Assembly: GCF_032917945.1 (NCBI RefSeq)
Contig: NZ_CP136624.1
Coordinates: forward strand, 3,100,001-3,164,000
DNA from: Bradyrhizobium sp. sBnM-33
Lineage (GTDB): Bacteria > Pseudomonadota > Alphaproteobacteria > Rhizobiales > Xanthobacteraceae
Reading direction: 5' to 3'
Length of the DNA: 64,000 nt
The notes under the pieces are model-generated. The model saw only the letters and a list, made by a program, of their open reading frames with translations. It did no database searches and had not been told where the DNA came from. Within the stretch, counting starts at the first letter, position 1; the number at the start of each line of letters is the position of its first letter. Made by a program: the position numbers and the translations under genes. This document shows positions 26,429 through 35,952 of the stretch, piece by piece.

Positions 26429-27313
26429 ATGCCGCTGTTGAATGACAAGGCGTGTGCCAAGGTCAATCTGACCTTGCGGGTGAATGGCCGCCGTGCCGAC
26501 GGCTACCATGACCTCGAAAGCGTGGTGGCGTTCGCCGATTGCGCCGACCGGCTGACGCTGACGCCGGGTTCGGATCTGGATTTGAAGATGTCGGGACCGT
26601 TGGCGCAGGCCTGCGGCGAGACCTCGGACAATCTGGTGCTCAAGGCCGCGCGCCTCTTGGCCGAGCGCGTACCGGACATGAAAGCCGGCAGCTTTACGCT
26701 CGACAAGGTCTTGCCGGTGGCGGCCGGAATCGGCGGCGGTTCGGCCGATGCCGCGGCGGCGCTGCGGTTGCTTGCGCAGCTGAACGGGCTCGCGCTCGAC
26801 GATCCCCGCATCGTCGAGGTCGCGCAACTGACCGGCGCCGACGTGCCGGTCTGCGTCAACTCGCGCGGCTGCGTCATGACCGGCGTCGGCGAAACGCTGC
26901 AGCCGCTCAGTCTGCCGAAAATGCCGTGCGTGATGGTCAACCCCGGCGTTGCCGTCGCGACCCGCGACGTTTTCAACGCGCTCGGCCTGCGTAACGGCGA
27001 ATTGCTGGTCGGCGTCACCGACGTGCTACTGCGGGACCGCTGGCCGGACGAGAAGGCATCGCTGGAAGATTGGGTCGAAGCGCTCGCTGCCAGTTCCAAC
27101 GATCTGGAAGCACCCGCCATGCGAGTCCAGCCCGTGATCGGCGAGGTCATCGCAGCGCTCAACGCGACCAACGGCGCCTGGCTGGCACGGATGTCCGGAT
27201 CGGGTGCCACCTGCTTTGCGATCTACGAAAACACCGTCGAAGCCGGACGCGCGGCGGAGCAGATCCGACGCGATCACCCGGGATGGTGGGTGCATGCGGG
27301 AACGCTAGGTTAG
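26429..27313 (+). CDS. ispE: 4-diphosphocytidyl-2-C-methyl-D-erythritol kinase
   Basis: A 294-residue GHMP-family kinase of the non-mevalonate isoprenoid pathway, phosphorylating CDP-methylerythritol with ATP. The N-terminal A-K-V-N-L-T-L-R-V has the catalytic lysine, and R-A-D-G-Y-H-D-L-E-S-V-V is the substrate loop. The ATP loop is P-V-A-A-G-I-G-G-G-S-A-D-A-A-A-A-L. The C-terminal M-S-G-S-G-A-T-C-F-A-I-Y closes the fold. With the polyprenyl diphosphate synthase 0.8 kb to the right, both ends of the isoprenoid route are represented here. The stop overlaps the end of the broken lysE. Confidence 0.94.
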   Translation: MPLLNDKACAKVNLTLRVNGRRADGYHDLESVVAFADCADRLTLTPGSDLDLKMSGPLAQACGETSDNLVLKAARLLAERVPDMKAGSFTLDKVLPVAAGIGGGSADAAAALRLLAQLNGLALDDPRIVEVAQLTGADVPVCVNSRGCVMTGVGETLQPLSLPKMPCVMVNPGVAVATRDVFNALGLRNGELLVGVTDVLLRDRWPDEKASLEDWVEALAASSNDLEAPAMRVQPVIGEVIAALNATNGAWLARMSGSGATCFAIYENTVEAGRAAEQIRRDHPGWWVHAGTLG

Positions 27314-27916
27314 CTCGCGGGTCGCCGCGCCAGCGCCAGCGAAACACCAAGGCCGGCGATGAATAGTCCCGAGCCCTGCCGCAATCGCTGAAGCAGGTTC
27401 GGCCTTTGCGTGAGACCGGCGCGCGCCGTCGCGGCCATCATCACCACGATGATATCGACAAGCGTGTTCAGCGCGACCGAGATCAGGCCCAGCGCCATGA
27501 ACTGGAGCGCCGGATAGCTGCCGGCCGGCTCGAGGAATTGCGGAATGAAGGCCAGGAAAAAGGCCGCAGTTTTTGGATTGAGCGCCTCGACCAGCACGCC
27601 TTCCCGGAACGCCCGTTGTGTACCGACGGCGATGACCCGTTGCGGCAGCAGGTCGCGCGCCTCGCAAAACGTCTTGAAGCCGAGCCACACGAGATAGATT
27701 GCGCAGCTCGGCGCTGGCCAGGATGAGCGCCGAGACGCCAAGCCCGCCCGCAATTACATGCACAAGCCCGCCAAGCGCCGTTCCAAATGTCGAGGCGATA
27801 CCGGCGCTCTTGCCGCCGGACAGTGTTCGTGCCGCGACGTAGAAGATGCCGGGGCCGGGGACGGCGGCGATAACAAGGGCGGCCAAGAGGAACAATGTGA
27901 AATTGGTGCTGTTCAA
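27310..27916 (-). pseudogene. LysE-family exporter, frameshifted
   Basis: The N-terminal third (T-L-F-L-L-A-A-L-V-I-A-A-V-P-G-P-G, the LysE signature, through G-L-G-V-S-A-L-I-L-A-S-A-E-L) and the rest (I-Y-L-V-W-L-G-F-K-T-F to L-L-Q-R-L-R-Q-G-S-G) are in different frames. The join is near 27705. Roughly eight to ten codons of the second helix are also missing, so a small deletion not divisible by three is the simplest cause. No ATG start remains; the frame reads back to a TTG at 27916, which lies 13 bp from a 28-bp inverted-repeat element. The intact protein would be an amino-acid efflux carrier with six membrane segments. Confidence 0.8.
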
Positions 27917-27929
27917 TGCGATGTCTGTC

Positions 27930-28015
27930 GTAGGATGGGTGGAGCGAAGCGATACCCCATCAGCCGGCGCGAACAGCGTGAAGTGAAGGGTATCGCTTCG
28001 CTCCACCCATCCTAC
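27930..28015. repeat. Inverted repeat with perfect 28-bp arms
   Basis: GTAGGATGGGTGGAGCGAAG and the next eight bases at 27930-27957 are exactly complementary to 27988-28015, around a 30-nt spacer. It lies just before the 5' end of the broken lysE and may have displaced its promoter and start. Confidence 0.88.
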
Positions 28016-28020
28016 ACATT

Positions 28021-28126
28021 CTTGTCGTCACCCGCGAAGGCGGGTGACCCAGTATTCCAGAGACGTTCGTAATTCATCGAGAAGCCACGACGTACTGGAT
28101 ACCCCGCTTCCGCGGGGTATGACGAC
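28021..28126. repeat. Intergenic repeat, GTCACCCGCGAAGGCGGGTGAC family
   Basis: GTCACCCGCGAAGGCGGGTG is itself a hairpin; a second hairpin (TACCCCGCTTCCGCGGGGTA) closes the unit, with CCAGTATTCCAGAGA between. A relative is at 52616-52743. Confidence 0.8.
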
Positions 28127-28131
28127 CGAGG

Positions 28132-29142
28132 TCAATGCGATCGCGCCAGACAGAACGCCACCACCTGCTCCAGCGCGCTCTTCATCGGCGAGGCCGGGAA
28201 TAGCGCCAGCGCGTCGACGGCCATTGCGCTGTAGTGCTGGGCTCGGCTGATCGTGTCCTCCAGCGCGCGGTGCTTCGTCATCAGGCCGATGGCGTGATCG
28301 AGATCGCTGTCGCCGATCTCGCCGCGCTCCAACGCCTTGATCCAGAACTTGCGCTCGCTGTCATTGCCGCGGCGGAATGCCAGCACCACCGGCAGGGTGA
28401 TCTTGCCTTCGCGGAAATCGTCGCCGATGTTCTTGCCGAGTTTCGCGGCCTTGCCGCCATAATCCAGCACGTCGTCGACGAGCTGGAATGCGATGCCGAG
28501 ATTCATGCCGACCGAGCGGCACGCGGTCTGCTCGGCCTTCGGCCGGTTGGCGATCACGGGCCCGACTTCGCAGGCGGCGGCGAACAATTCGGCGGTCTTG
28601 CCCCTGATCACGGCGAGGTATTCGTCCTCGGTCGTCGCGGTGTTCTTGGCCGCCGCAAGCTGCATCACTTCGCCTTCGGCGATGGTGGCCGCGGCCGAGG
28701 AGAGAATGTCGAGCGCACGCAGCGAGCCGACCTCGACCATCATGCGAAAGGCCTGACCGAGCAAGAAGTCGCCGACCAGCACGCTGGCCTCATTGCCCCA
28801 CAGCATCCGCGCCGACAGCTTGCCGCGGCGCAGCTCGCTCTCGTCGACCACGTCGTCATGCAGCAGCGTCGCGGTGTGCATGAATTCGACGGACGCCGCG
28901 AGCTTGATGTGACCATCGCCGGAATAGCCGGCGAGGCCCGCCATCGCCAGCGTCAGCATCGGGCGCAGACGTTTGCCGCCGGATGAGATCAGGTGATTGG
29001 CGACTTCCGGAATCATGGTGACTTCCGACCCCGTCCGCGACAGGATCGTGGCGTTGACCCGCTCCATGTCGGCGGCGACCAGCCCGACCAGCGCATCTAT
29101 CGAAGCGTTCGACGGGCTTTCGAAGGGTACAATAACCGCCAC
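28132..29142 (-). CDS. Long-chain polyprenyl diphosphate synthase
   Basis: A 336-residue trans-prenyltransferase that elongates FPP with IPP to make the ubiquinone side chain (octaprenyl or decaprenyl; length not determinable here). Both aspartate-rich motifs are present: L-L-H-D-D-V-V-D-E-S and F-Q-L-V-D-D-V-L-D-Y, with G-G-K-R-L-R-P at the substrate site. The GTG at 29142 is used because GGAG precedes it correctly and the protein then begins MAVIVPFESPSNASI; a TTG four codons upstream is the alternative. It is divergent from the DUF2007 gene. Confidence 0.93.
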   Translation of the reverse strand: MAVIVPFESPSNASIDALVGLVAADMERVNATILSRTGSEVTMIPEVANHLISSGGKRLRPMLTLAMAGLAGYSGDGHIKLAASVEFMHTATLLHDDVVDESELRRGKLSARMLWGNEASVLVGDFLLGQAFRMMVEVGSLRALDILSSAAATIAEGEVMQLAAAKNTATTEDEYLAVIRGKTAELFAAACEVGPVIANRPKAEQTACRSVGMNLGIAFQLVDDVLDYGGKAAKLGKNIGDDFREGKITLPVVLAFRRGNDSERKFWIKALERGEIGDSDLDHAIGLMTKHRALEDTISRAQHYSAMAVDALALFPASPMKSALEQVVAFCLARSH

Positions 29143-29277
29143 ACGGGTCTCCAATTTTGGCCAATTCGCACTATCCTTATTCTACAATAGAAAGTGCCGG
29201 CAATCGCGGCAAGGGCACGTAGCGGTTGACAGACCCCCCGTGCCGTCGTCGCATCGGGTCGAAAAGGAGAACACCAC

Positions 29278-29505
29278 TTGCGGGAATTGGTCAGGACCAA
29301 CGACATCGTGCTGGTATCGGCAGTCGGCGCGCTGCTCGACGGCGCCAATATCCATCATCTGGTGCTGGACCAGAATATGAGCGTCATTGAGGGATCGCTC
29401 GGCATCCTGCCACGCCGCATCCTGGTTCATGAGGACGACAATCGCGCAGCCCGCCAGTTGCTGGCCGAGGCGGGTCTGGCTCACGAATTGCGCCCCGATG
29501 ACTGA
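29278..29505 (+). CDS. DUF2007-family small protein
   Basis: A 75-residue protein with the DUF2007 pattern: a short strand E-L-V-R-T-N-D-I-V-L, helix V-S-A-V-G-A-L-L-D-G-A-N-I, and the end I-L-V-H-E-D-D-N-R-A-A-R-Q-L-L-A-E-A. The fold is GlnB-like and members are called putative signal-transducing proteins; no partner is known. The start is TTG, supported by a strong AAGGAGA seven bases upstream. It overlaps the methyltransferase start by 8 nt, so the two are translationally coupled. Confidence 0.82.
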   Translation: MRELVRTNDIVLVSAVGALLDGANIHHLVLDQNMSVIEGSLGILPRRILVHEDDNRAARQLLAEAGLAHELRPDD

Positions 29506-30265
29506 CCACGTTCTCGAACTCACCGAGGATGCGTTTCTCGGCGGGCAATTGCGTTTGAAGCAACTGAAATCGGGACATCGCGCCGGTCACGATGCGGTGT
29601 TACTGGCGGCAGCGACCGCGGCCCGTCCGGGCGACCGCTTGGTCGATCTCGGCGCCGGCGTCGGCGTCGCGGGGCTTTCGGTTGCCAGGCGCGTGGCCGG
29701 TGTCGATCTGGTTCTGGTGGAGATCGATACTGTGCTGGCGGGCCTTGCGCGCGCCAATGCGGAGGCGAATGCGATTCAAGCCGACGTGATCGTGCTTGAC
29801 GTCGAGGCCGATGCCACAGCCTTTGCCGCTGCCGGACTCCTTCCTGACAGCGTCGATGCGGTGCTGATGAATCCGCCCTTCAACGACCCGGCGCGGCATC
29901 GCGTCTCGCCGGACGCGGCACGCGGGACCGCGCATATGGCGACCGCGACGACGCTCTCGAAATGGATTCACGCGGGGCGGCGCATTCTCAAATCGAAGGG
30001 AGCGCTGACGCTGATCTGGCGTGCCGACGGAATCGCCGAGGTGCTCTCGGCGCTCGATCACGGCTTTGGGAGCCTGCAGGTGCTGCCGGTTCACGGTGAC
30101 GCACGTGGGCCTGCCAATCGCATCCTGGTTCGCGCCACCAAGAGCGGGCGGGCGCCGACGCAAATCCATCCCGCCCTGATGCTCAATGATGAGCAAGGTC
30201 AGCCCCAGAAAAGGGTGCAGGAGATTTTGGCCGGGAAGGGAACCTTACCGCTCGCGAACCTGTAA
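29498..30265 (+). CDS. TrmN6-like methyltransferase
   Basis: A 255-residue SAM-dependent methyltransferase of the tRNA1(Val) adenine-37-N6 / YfiC type. Residues 35-60 carry L-V-D-L-G-A-G-V-G-V-A-G for SAM binding. The catalytic N-P-P-F at about residue 130 is typical of N6-adenine methyltransferases acting on RNA or protein glutamine. The C-terminus lacks an obvious RNA-binding extension. The ATG overlaps the DUF2007 gene; this pair upstream of an S49 peptidase is a repeated neighbourhood in rhizobia. The substrate is inferred. Confidence 0.88.
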   Translation: MTDHVLELTEDAFLGGQLRLKQLKSGHRAGHDAVLLAAATAARPGDRLVDLGAGVGVAGLSVARRVAGVDLVLVEIDTVLAGLARANAEANAIQADVIVLDVEADATAFAAAGLLPDSVDAVLMNPPFNDPARHRVSPDAARGTAHMATATTLSKWIHAGRRILKSKGALTLIWRADGIAEVLSALDHGFGSLQVLPVHGDARGPANRILVRATKSGRAPTQIHPALMLNDEQGQPQKRVQEILAGKGTLPLANL

Positions 30266-30292
30266 AGTCGGCCCGCAACTCCCAACTACTCG

Positions 30293-30391
30293 CTATTGCG
30301 GAAGCGTCTCTGACTGTTGTTTGGGCGCCGACGTAAAGTGGATCGCGGTCAGAAGGCTGCCGATGAGCATTATCAGCAGGTAGATTTTCAT
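30293..30391 (-). CDS. 32-residue single-span membrane peptide
   Basis: A short frame MKIYLLIMLIGSLLTAIHFT followed by SAPKQQSETLPQ is preceded by GGAGA at suitable distance. The amphipathic layout (one hydrophobic span, polar tail) is typical of real small membrane proteins. No family is recognised, and the length leaves room for chance. It points towards the end of the methyltransferase gene. Confidence 0.4.
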   Translation of the reverse strand: MKIYLLIMLIGSLLTAIHFTSAPKQQSETLPQ

Positions 30392-30514
30392 GTCAGTCTC
30401 CGCTGCGCCATTGCAGTCTCTCGTCTGCAATGCAAAAGGCGTTGCTGCCAAAAGGCGTTCCGGCCTTTCCAATGACATTGGCGTGATAAAAAATGGTTAA
30501 TTCGAGGTAACGGC

Positions 30515-31420
30515 ATGAGTGAACAATTTAGTGATCGCACGGGATTGCCGGGCCTCATTGACAGGATGAAACGATTCATTCCGGCAAAATTCCGGCGCGA
30601 CGCTGCGGTCGTTCCGGTGGTGCGCCTGTCGGGCGTGATCGGTGCGGTGACGCCATTGCGGCCGGGCCTGACGCTGGCCGGCATCGCCAAAACGCTCGAA
30701 CGGGCGTTCGCGATCCGACACGCCAAAGCGGTGGCGCTGGTGATCAATTCGCCCGGCGGCTCGCCCGTGCAATCGCGGCAGATCTATTTGCGGATCAGGC
30801 AGCTCGCCGCGGAAAAGAAGCTGCCGGTACTGGTGTTCGTTGAGGATGTCGCGGCATCCGGCGGCTACATGATAGCCTGCGCGGGCGACGAGATCTTTTG
30901 CGATCCGTCCTCGATCCTCGGCTCGATCGGCGTGGTCGGCGGCAGTTTCGGCTTTCAGGACTTGATCAAGAGGATTGGCGTCGAGCGGCGGCTTTACACG
31001 GCAGGCGAGCACAAGGCGATGCTGGATCCCTTCCTGCCCGAAGATCCAGATGACGTCGCTCGCCTGAAGGCGCTTCAGCGCGAGATCCACGCCATCTTCA
31101 TCGCGCTGGTCAAGGGCAGCCGCGGTGCGCGCCTCAAGGAGGCCGACGATGTCCTGTTCACCGGCGAGTACTGGGCGGGCGAGAGGTCGGTGTCGCTCGG
31201 CCTTGCGGACAAGATCGGCGATCTCCGCTCGACGCTGCGCGAGCGCTATGGCGACAAAGTGCTGACACCCGTCATCGCGCCGGCAAGCGGGATGCTGGCC
31301 GGTCTCTTGGGCCGGAGATCGCCGGGCGCGGGCTCGCTGGCTGACGGTATCGTCGGATTGCCGGACGAGCTGATTTCGGCGCTGGAGACCCGGGCAATTT
31401 GGGCCAAATTCGGGTTCTAG
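30515..31420 (+). CDS. S49-family signal-peptide peptidase (SppA-like)
   Basis: A 301-residue serine peptidase of the small SppA/SohB type. The core I-N-S-P-G-G-S-P-V-Q-S-R-Q-I is the oxyanion region. The nucleophile Ser is in V-A-A-S-G-G-Y-M-I-A, and A-G-E-H-K-A-M-L-D-P-F contains the candidate lysine general base. S-S-I-L-G-S-I-G-V is also conserved. It has no clear N-terminal membrane span, unlike E. coli SppA. It probably clears signal peptides or membrane-protein fragments. The start is an ATG with GAGG upstream. Confidence 0.92.
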   Translation: MSEQFSDRTGLPGLIDRMKRFIPAKFRRDAAVVPVVRLSGVIGAVTPLRPGLTLAGIAKTLERAFAIRHAKAVALVINSPGGSPVQSRQIYLRIRQLAAEKKLPVLVFVEDVAASGGYMIACAGDEIFCDPSSILGSIGVVGGSFGFQDLIKRIGVERRLYTAGEHKAMLDPFLPEDPDDVARLKALQREIHAIFIALVKGSRGARLKEADDVLFTGEYWAGERSVSLGLADKIGDLRSTLRERYGDKVLTPVIAPASGMLAGLLGRRSPGAGSLADGIVGLPDELISALETRAIWAKFGF

Positions 31421-31519
31421 AAATCAACTGGAGGTCAACGAGCCGCGCCATTTAGTCCCAAAAGCGGAATTGCGGTGCAGCCCGGCTTGGGCGACAATGC
31501 ACCCATTGGGGGCTGACAG

Positions 31520-31732
31520 GTGAACGACAAGGATCGACCGATGCCGCCGCTAGTCGCATTCGCGGGTGCCCTGGGTGGGCTTGCCGTGGTCCGATGGGCC
31601 TACAAGACCGCCGTCCGCATCAACAGGGAACTGGAAGAGGCGCGTTTGGCACGCGTCGCCGAGGCCACCCAGACGGCTGATATTCCAACGCTGCGCCGCG
31701 ACCCCGTCACCGGCGCTTATCGGCCGGGGTAA
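31520..31732 (+). CDS. Conserved-looking small protein of unknown function
   Basis: A 70-residue protein with a hydrophobic segment L-V-A-F-A-G-A-L-G-G-L-A-V-V-R-W-A and a basic/acidic helix (VRINRELEEARLARVAEA), ending D-P-V-T-G-A-Y-R-P-G. The C-terminal D-x-x-T-G-x-Y-x-P is seen in many short rhizobial proteins. GTG start. It sits between the S49 peptidase and glyQ on the same strand. I cannot assign a function. Confidence 0.65.
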   Translation: MNDKDRPMPPLVAFAGALGGLAVVRWAYKTAVRINRELEEARLARVAEATQTADIPTLRRDPVTGAYRPG

Positions 31733-31739
31733 GCCTCCG

Positions 31740-31860
31740 GCCTTCATCCGAGGAGCGGACGTAAGCCCGCGTCTCGAAGGATGGCCGCACAATCGGGGCC
31801 TTATGGTTCGGGACGCGCGGCGCTGCCGCGCTCCTCACCACGAGGACTACAAGGCCCGAT
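31740..31860. repeat. Intergenic repeat, CATCCTGAGGAGCGC family (degenerate)
   Basis: CTTCATCCGAGGAGCGGACG and the CGCGCTCCTCACCACGAGGA end match the better copies at 35699-35815 and 57884-57980 with several substitutions. It lies upstream of glyQ. Confidence 0.65.
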
Positions 31861-31932
31861 CGCCTTGATTCCCTGCCTTCGCGTCGATACGGTCCCGCGC
31901 TCTTAATCCCCCTCGCGAGACCGATTCTGCCG

Positions 31933-32868
31933 ATGGACGCACTCCCTGCCCATATGCGCCCGGAACGTTCGTTCCAGGGCTTCATCCTTGCTCTCCAGCG
32001 GTTCTGGGCGGAGCAGGGCTGCGTGATCCTGCAGCCCTATGACATGGAAATGGGCGCAGGCACCTTCCATCCGGCGACGACGCTGCGCGCGCTGGGGCCG
32101 AAGCGCTGGAACGCGGCCTATGTGCAGCCCTCGCGCCGGCCGAAGGACGGCCGCTACGGCGAGAACCCCAACCGGATGCAGCACTATTACCAGTTTCAGG
32201 TGATTATGAAGCCGTCGCCGCCGAACCTTCAGGACCTGTACCTGAAGTCGCTGGCCGCGATCGGTATCGACTCCAGCGTCCATGACATCCGCTTCGTCGA
32301 GGACGATTGGGAGAGCCCGACGCTCGGCGCCTGGGGGCTGGGCTGGGAGTGCTGGTGCGACGGCATGGAAGTCAGCCAGTTCACCTATTTCCAGCAGGTC
32401 GCGGGCGTCGAATGCGCGCCCGTTTCCGGCGAGCTCACCTACGGGCTCGAGCGACTTGCGATGTATGTGCAGGGCGTCGACCGCGTCTACGATCTCAACT
32501 TCAACGGCCGCGACGGCCCCGACAAGGTCACCTATGGCGATGTCTTCCTGCAGGCCGAGCAGGAATATTCCCGGCACAATTTCGAGCATGCTGATACGGC
32601 GATGCTGTTCGAGCAGTTCAAGATGGCCGAAGACGCTTGCAAGAAGTATCTCGCGGCCGGGTGGAAGGAGGGCGGTAATCAGAAAGAGCATCTGATGGCG
32701 CTGCCGGCCTATGACCAGTGCATCAAGGCGAGCCATGTCTTCAACCTGCTCGATGCTCGCGGCGTGATCTCGGTGACGGAGCGGCAGAGCTACATCATGC
32801 GCGTGCGCGAGCTGGCAAAGGCCTGCGGCGAAGCCTGGGTTCACACCGAAGCGGGCAGGGCGGTCTGA
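31933..32868 (+). CDS. glyQ: Glycine-tRNA ligase alpha subunit
   Basis: A 311-residue catalytic subunit of the bacterial alpha2-beta2 glycyl-tRNA synthetase, which activates glycine with ATP. It has the class II motifs [11 protein letters not shown] near the start, [12 protein letters not shown], and the strongly conserved [13 protein letters not shown]. The ending [10 protein letters not shown] is standard. The TGA stop shares an A with the glyS ATG (TGATG), so the subunits are coupled. Length is the family norm. Confidence 0.97.
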   Translation: MDALPAHMRPERSFQGFILALQRFWAEQGCVILQPYDMEMGAGTFHPATTLRALGPKRWNAAYVQPSRRPKDGRYGENPNRMQHYYQFQVIMKPSPPNLQDLYLKSLAAIGIDSSVHDIRFVEDDWESPTLGAWGLGWECWCDGMEVSQFTYFQQVAGVECAPVSGELTYGLERLAMYVQGVDRVYDLNFNGRDGPDKVTYGDVFLQAEQEYSRHNFEHADTAMLFEQFKMAEDACKKYLAAGWKEGGNQKEHLMALPAYDQCIKASHVFNLLDARGVISVTERQSYIMRVRELAKACGEAWVHTEAGRAV

Positions 32869-35063
32869 TGCCTGATCTTCTGTTGGAACTATTTTCCGAA
32901 GAAATCCCCGCGCGCATGCAGGCGAAGGCGGCGGACGATCTGCGCCGCATGGTGACCGACAGACTGGTCGCCGAGGGCTTGGTTTACGAGGGCGCGAAGG
33001 CGTTCGCGACGCCGCGGCGACTGGCGTTAACCGTACACGGCATTCCGGTGCGGCAATCCGATTTGAAGGAGGAGCGCCGCGGCCCACGCGTCGGCGGCCC
33101 CGATGCAGCGATTCAGGGATTCCTGAAGGCCACCAGCCTTGCCCGCATCGAGGATGCCAAGATCCAGACCGACCCGAAGAAGGGCGACTTCTACATCGCC
33201 CTGATCGAAAAGCCGGGCCGCGCCACGATCGACGTGCTCGCCGAAATTCTGCCGGTCATCATCCGAACCTTCCCGTGGCCGAAATCGATGCGCTGGGGCG
33301 CGCGTTCGACCAAATCGGGCTCGCTCTCTTGGGTGCGGCCGCTGCATTCGATCGTCGCGACCTTTGGGCTTGAGACCGAAGAGCCCGACGTGGTGAAGTT
33401 TTCCGTCGAAGGCATCGAGGCCGGGCAGACCACGTTCGGCCACCGCTTCATGGCGCCGTCGGCGATCTCGGTGCGCCGCTTCGCGGATTACGAAGCCAAG
33501 CTGAAGGCGGCGAAAGTCGTTCTCGACCCGCAGGCGCGCAAGGACATCATCCTCGCCGATGCGAAGGAGCTGGCATTCGCACAAGGATTTGAGTTGGTCG
33601 AGGATCAGGTGCTGGCGGACGAGGTCGCCGGCCTCGTGGAGTGGCCGGTGGCGCTGATGGGATCGTTCGACAAGGAATTCCTCTCAATCCCGGACGAGGT
33701 GATCCGCGCCACCATCCGCAACAACCAGAAATGCTTTGTGGTGCGCGATCCCAAGACCGGGAAGCTCGCCAACAAGTTCATCCTGACCGCCAATATCGAG
33801 GCCACCGACGGCGGCAAGGTGATCGTTGCCGGCAACGAGCGCGTGATCCGCGCGCGGCTATCGGACGCAAAATTCTTCTACGAGACCGACCTGAAGACGA
33901 AGCTGGAAGACCGCCTGAAGAAGTTCGACCAGATCGTCTTCCACGAGAAGCTCGGCACCCAGGCGGAGCGGATCAAGCGCATCGAGCGACTAGCCGCGGA
34001 GATCGCGCCGCTGGTCGGCGCCGACGTCGCGAAGGCGAAGCGAGCGGCGCATCTGGCAAAAGCCGACCTGTTGACCGAAGTCGTCGGCGAATTCCCCGAA
34101 CTGCAGGGCCTGATGGGGAAGTACTATGCGCAGGCGCAAGGCCAAGACACATCCGTCGCCGCGGCGAGCGAGGAGCATTACAAGCCGCAAGGCCCCGCCG
34201 ATCGCGTTCCCACCGATCCGGTGAGCGTGGCGGTCGCGCTGGCCGACAAGATCGACACGCTTGTCGGCTTCTGGACGATCGAGGAGAAGCCGACAGGATC
34301 GAAGGATCCGTACGCGTTGCGGCGGGCGGCCTTGGGCGTGATACGGATCTTGCTGGAGCAGGGCAGGCGACTATCCCTCACGACGATTCTGGAGTGGTCA
34401 ATCGCGCTGCACATCATGCGCGGCTCGGAAGCCCGGTTTGAAAATATTGTTGAGGCGATGCGCGATCCGACCCGGGGATCGGACTTCCTGCGAAAACGTG
34501 GGACGACGTCATCCGGCGACCAATTACCAGCGCTGATCGGTGATCTGATCTCCTTCTTCGCCGACCGCCTGAAAGTCCAGCTTCGCGACCAGGGCGCGCG
34601 TCACGATCTCGTCGACGCCGTGTTCTCGCTCGGTGGGCAGGACGACCTTCTGCTGGTCGTCCGCCGCGTCGAGGCGCTCGGCAAGTTCCTCGACACCGAC
34701 GACGGCAAGAACCTGCTTGCAGGGACCAAACGCGCGAGTAACATCCTCTCGATCGAGGAGAAAAGGGACAAGCGCACGTTCGATGGTGCGCCGGATGCCG
34801 GGCTCTACGCGCTTGCAGAAGAAAAGGCCCTCGCCAAGGCGATCGACCAGGTCAAGAGCGAGGCCGGAGCCGCAGTGCAGAAGGAAGACTTCGCAGCCGC
34901 GATGAGCGCGATGGCGAAGCTGCGCCCGGCCGTCGATGCGTTCTTCGACAAGGTCAAGGTCAATGACGATGAACCCAAGGTGCGCGAGAATCGACTAAAA
35001 CTCTTGAACGAAATCCGTGCGGCGACCCGCGCGGTGGCGGATTTTTCCAGGATCGAAGGCTAG
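32868..35063 (+). CDS. glyS: Glycine-tRNA ligase beta subunit
   Basis: A 731-residue tRNA-recognition subunit paired with GlyQ. The N-terminus [15 protein letters not shown] is the family signature. The H-R-F-M-A region, the [10 protein letters not shown] helix with an HD-like catalytic-remnant domain, and the C-terminal anticodon-binding domain ([13 protein letters not shown]) are in order. Residues about 510-560 include an extra low-similarity stretch (E-A-M-R-D-P-T-R-G) also seen in other rhizobial sequences. It is followed 3 bp later by a methyltransferase gene. Confidence 0.97.
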   Translation: MPDLLLELFSEEIPARMQAKAADDLRRMVTDRLVAEGLVYEGAKAFATPRRLALTVHGIPVRQSDLKEERRGPRVGGPDAAIQGFLKATSLARIEDAKIQTDPKKGDFYIALIEKPGRATIDVLAEILPVIIRTFPWPKSMRWGARSTKSGSLSWVRPLHSIVATFGLETEEPDVVKFSVEGIEAGQTTFGHRFMAPSAISVRRFADYEAKLKAAKVVLDPQARKDIILADAKELAFAQGFELVEDQVLADEVAGLVEWPVALMGSFDKEFLSIPDEVIRATIRNNQKCFVVRDPKTGKLANKFILTANIEATDGGKVIVAGNERVIRARLSDAKFFYETDLKTKLEDRLKKFDQIVFHEKLGTQAERIKRIERLAAEIAPLVGADVAKAKRAAHLAKADLLTEVVGEFPELQGLMGKYYAQAQGQDTSVAAASEEHYKPQGPADRVPTDPVSVAVALADKIDTLVGFWTIEEKPTGSKDPYALRRAALGVIRILLEQGRRLSLTTILEWSIALHIMRGSEARFENIVEAMRDPTRGSDFLRKRGTTSSGDQLPALIGDLISFFADRLKVQLRDQGARHDLVDAVFSLGGQDDLLLVVRRVEALGKFLDTDDGKNLLAGTKRASNILSIEEKRDKRTFDGAPDAGLYALAEEKALAKAIDQVKSEAGAAVQKEDFAAAMSAMAKLRPAVDAFFDKVKVNDDEPKVRENRLKLLNEIRAATRAVADFSRIEG

Positions 35064-35066
35064 ACC

Positions 35067-35669
35067 ATGGATCGTCAGACGCTCGCCGCCTATGACCAGG
35101 ATGCGGCGGCGTTCGCGAAGGACTGGCTCGGTCAGCCGGCGCCCGTCGACCTGCAGGAAGTCGTCGAACGATTTTTTGTGCGCGGCGGCAATTCGGCCGA
35201 TATCGGCTGCGGCTGCGGCCGCGAGGTCGCCTGGCTTCACACCCACGGCTTTTCGGCGGTGGGCTTCGATGCCTCGGAGGGCCTGCTCAACGAAGCGCGC
35301 CGGCGCTATCCATCGTGTAAGTTCGCACATGCCGAATTGCCCGATCTGCGCGGCATCGGCACGTTCGATAACGTGCTGTGCGAAACCGTGATCATGCATC
35401 TCGACCGCAAGGAGATCGCGGCGTCGGTCCGCCGTCTGCTCGATATCGTCAAGCCCAGCGGCATTCTCTATCTGAGCTGGCGCGTCACCGAGGGCGCCGA
35501 TCAGCGCGACGCGCAGGGACGGCTTTACGCCGCGTTCGATCCGGCCGTCGTGCAGGCGGAGCTGAAGGCCGCGACTGTATTGCTCGACGAAGAGATCGTC
35601 AGCGCCTCATCGGGAAAGAAGATTCACCGGCTGGTGGTGAAGAAGCCTGGATTGGAAATCAGGGAATAA
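35067..35669 (+). CDS. Class I SAM-dependent methyltransferase
   Basis: A 200-residue methyltransferase with motif I as S-A-D-I-G-C-G-C-G-R-E-V-A-W-L at about residue 45, motif II G-F-D-A-S-E-G-L-L, and the N-V-L-C-E-T-V-I-M-H-L acceptor-side strand. No substrate-binding module beyond the core is present. It begins 3 bp after glyS and is thus in the glyQS operon, which makes a translation-related substrate attractive but unproven. Confidence 0.9.
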   Translation: MDRQTLAAYDQDAAAFAKDWLGQPAPVDLQEVVERFFVRGGNSADIGCGCGREVAWLHTHGFSAVGFDASEGLLNEARRRYPSCKFAHAELPDLRGIGTFDNVLCETVIMHLDRKEIAASVRRLLDIVKPSGILYLSWRVTEGADQRDAQGRLYAAFDPAVVQAELKAATVLLDEEIVSASSGKKIHRLVVKKPGLEIRE

Positions 35670-35698
35670 TGGTCGGCATCTGCGATGCCCACTCCTGC

Positions 35699-35815
35699 CG
35701 GACCTCATCCTGAGGAGCGCGTCTTCGCGCGTCTCGAAGAATGAATGGCACCAGCGCGGCCTCGTAGTTCGAGACGGCGCTAAAGCGCCTCCTCACCATG
35801 AGTGAGGGGTTCTAC
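35699..35815. repeat. Intergenic repeat, CATCCTGAGGAGCGC family
   Basis: Begins CCTCATCCTGAGGAGCGCGT, contains the CGTCTTCGCGCGTCTCGA hairpin and ends CTCCTCACCATGAGTGAGG. Near-identical to 57884-57980. It follows the glyQS operon. Confidence 0.85.
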
Positions 35816-35847
35816 GCAGTCGGACTGCACACGTCAGCCACCTGCGC

Positions 35848-35886
35848 AAAAGACCCCGCCCGGAGGGGACGCCGGGCGGGGCTTTT
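35848..35886. terminator. Strong bidirectional terminator
   Basis: AAAAG, one unpaired base, then CCCCGCCCGG pairs with CCGGGCGGGGCTTTT around an eight-base loop. It ends the glyQS transcript and can also serve the convergent DUF1236 gene. Confidence 0.9.
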
Positions 35887-35952
35887 GTCCGGTCGTATCT
35901 CGCGCACATCCGCTTGCGCGGCGCCCGGACCACTCGTTCAGGCTACTGAAGG

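Noticed and set aside
24473..26827. 784-codon open frame on the minus strand across the TPR and ispE genes
   Set aside because: Antisense to two well supported genes and made of Arg/Leu-rich text typical of shadow frames.
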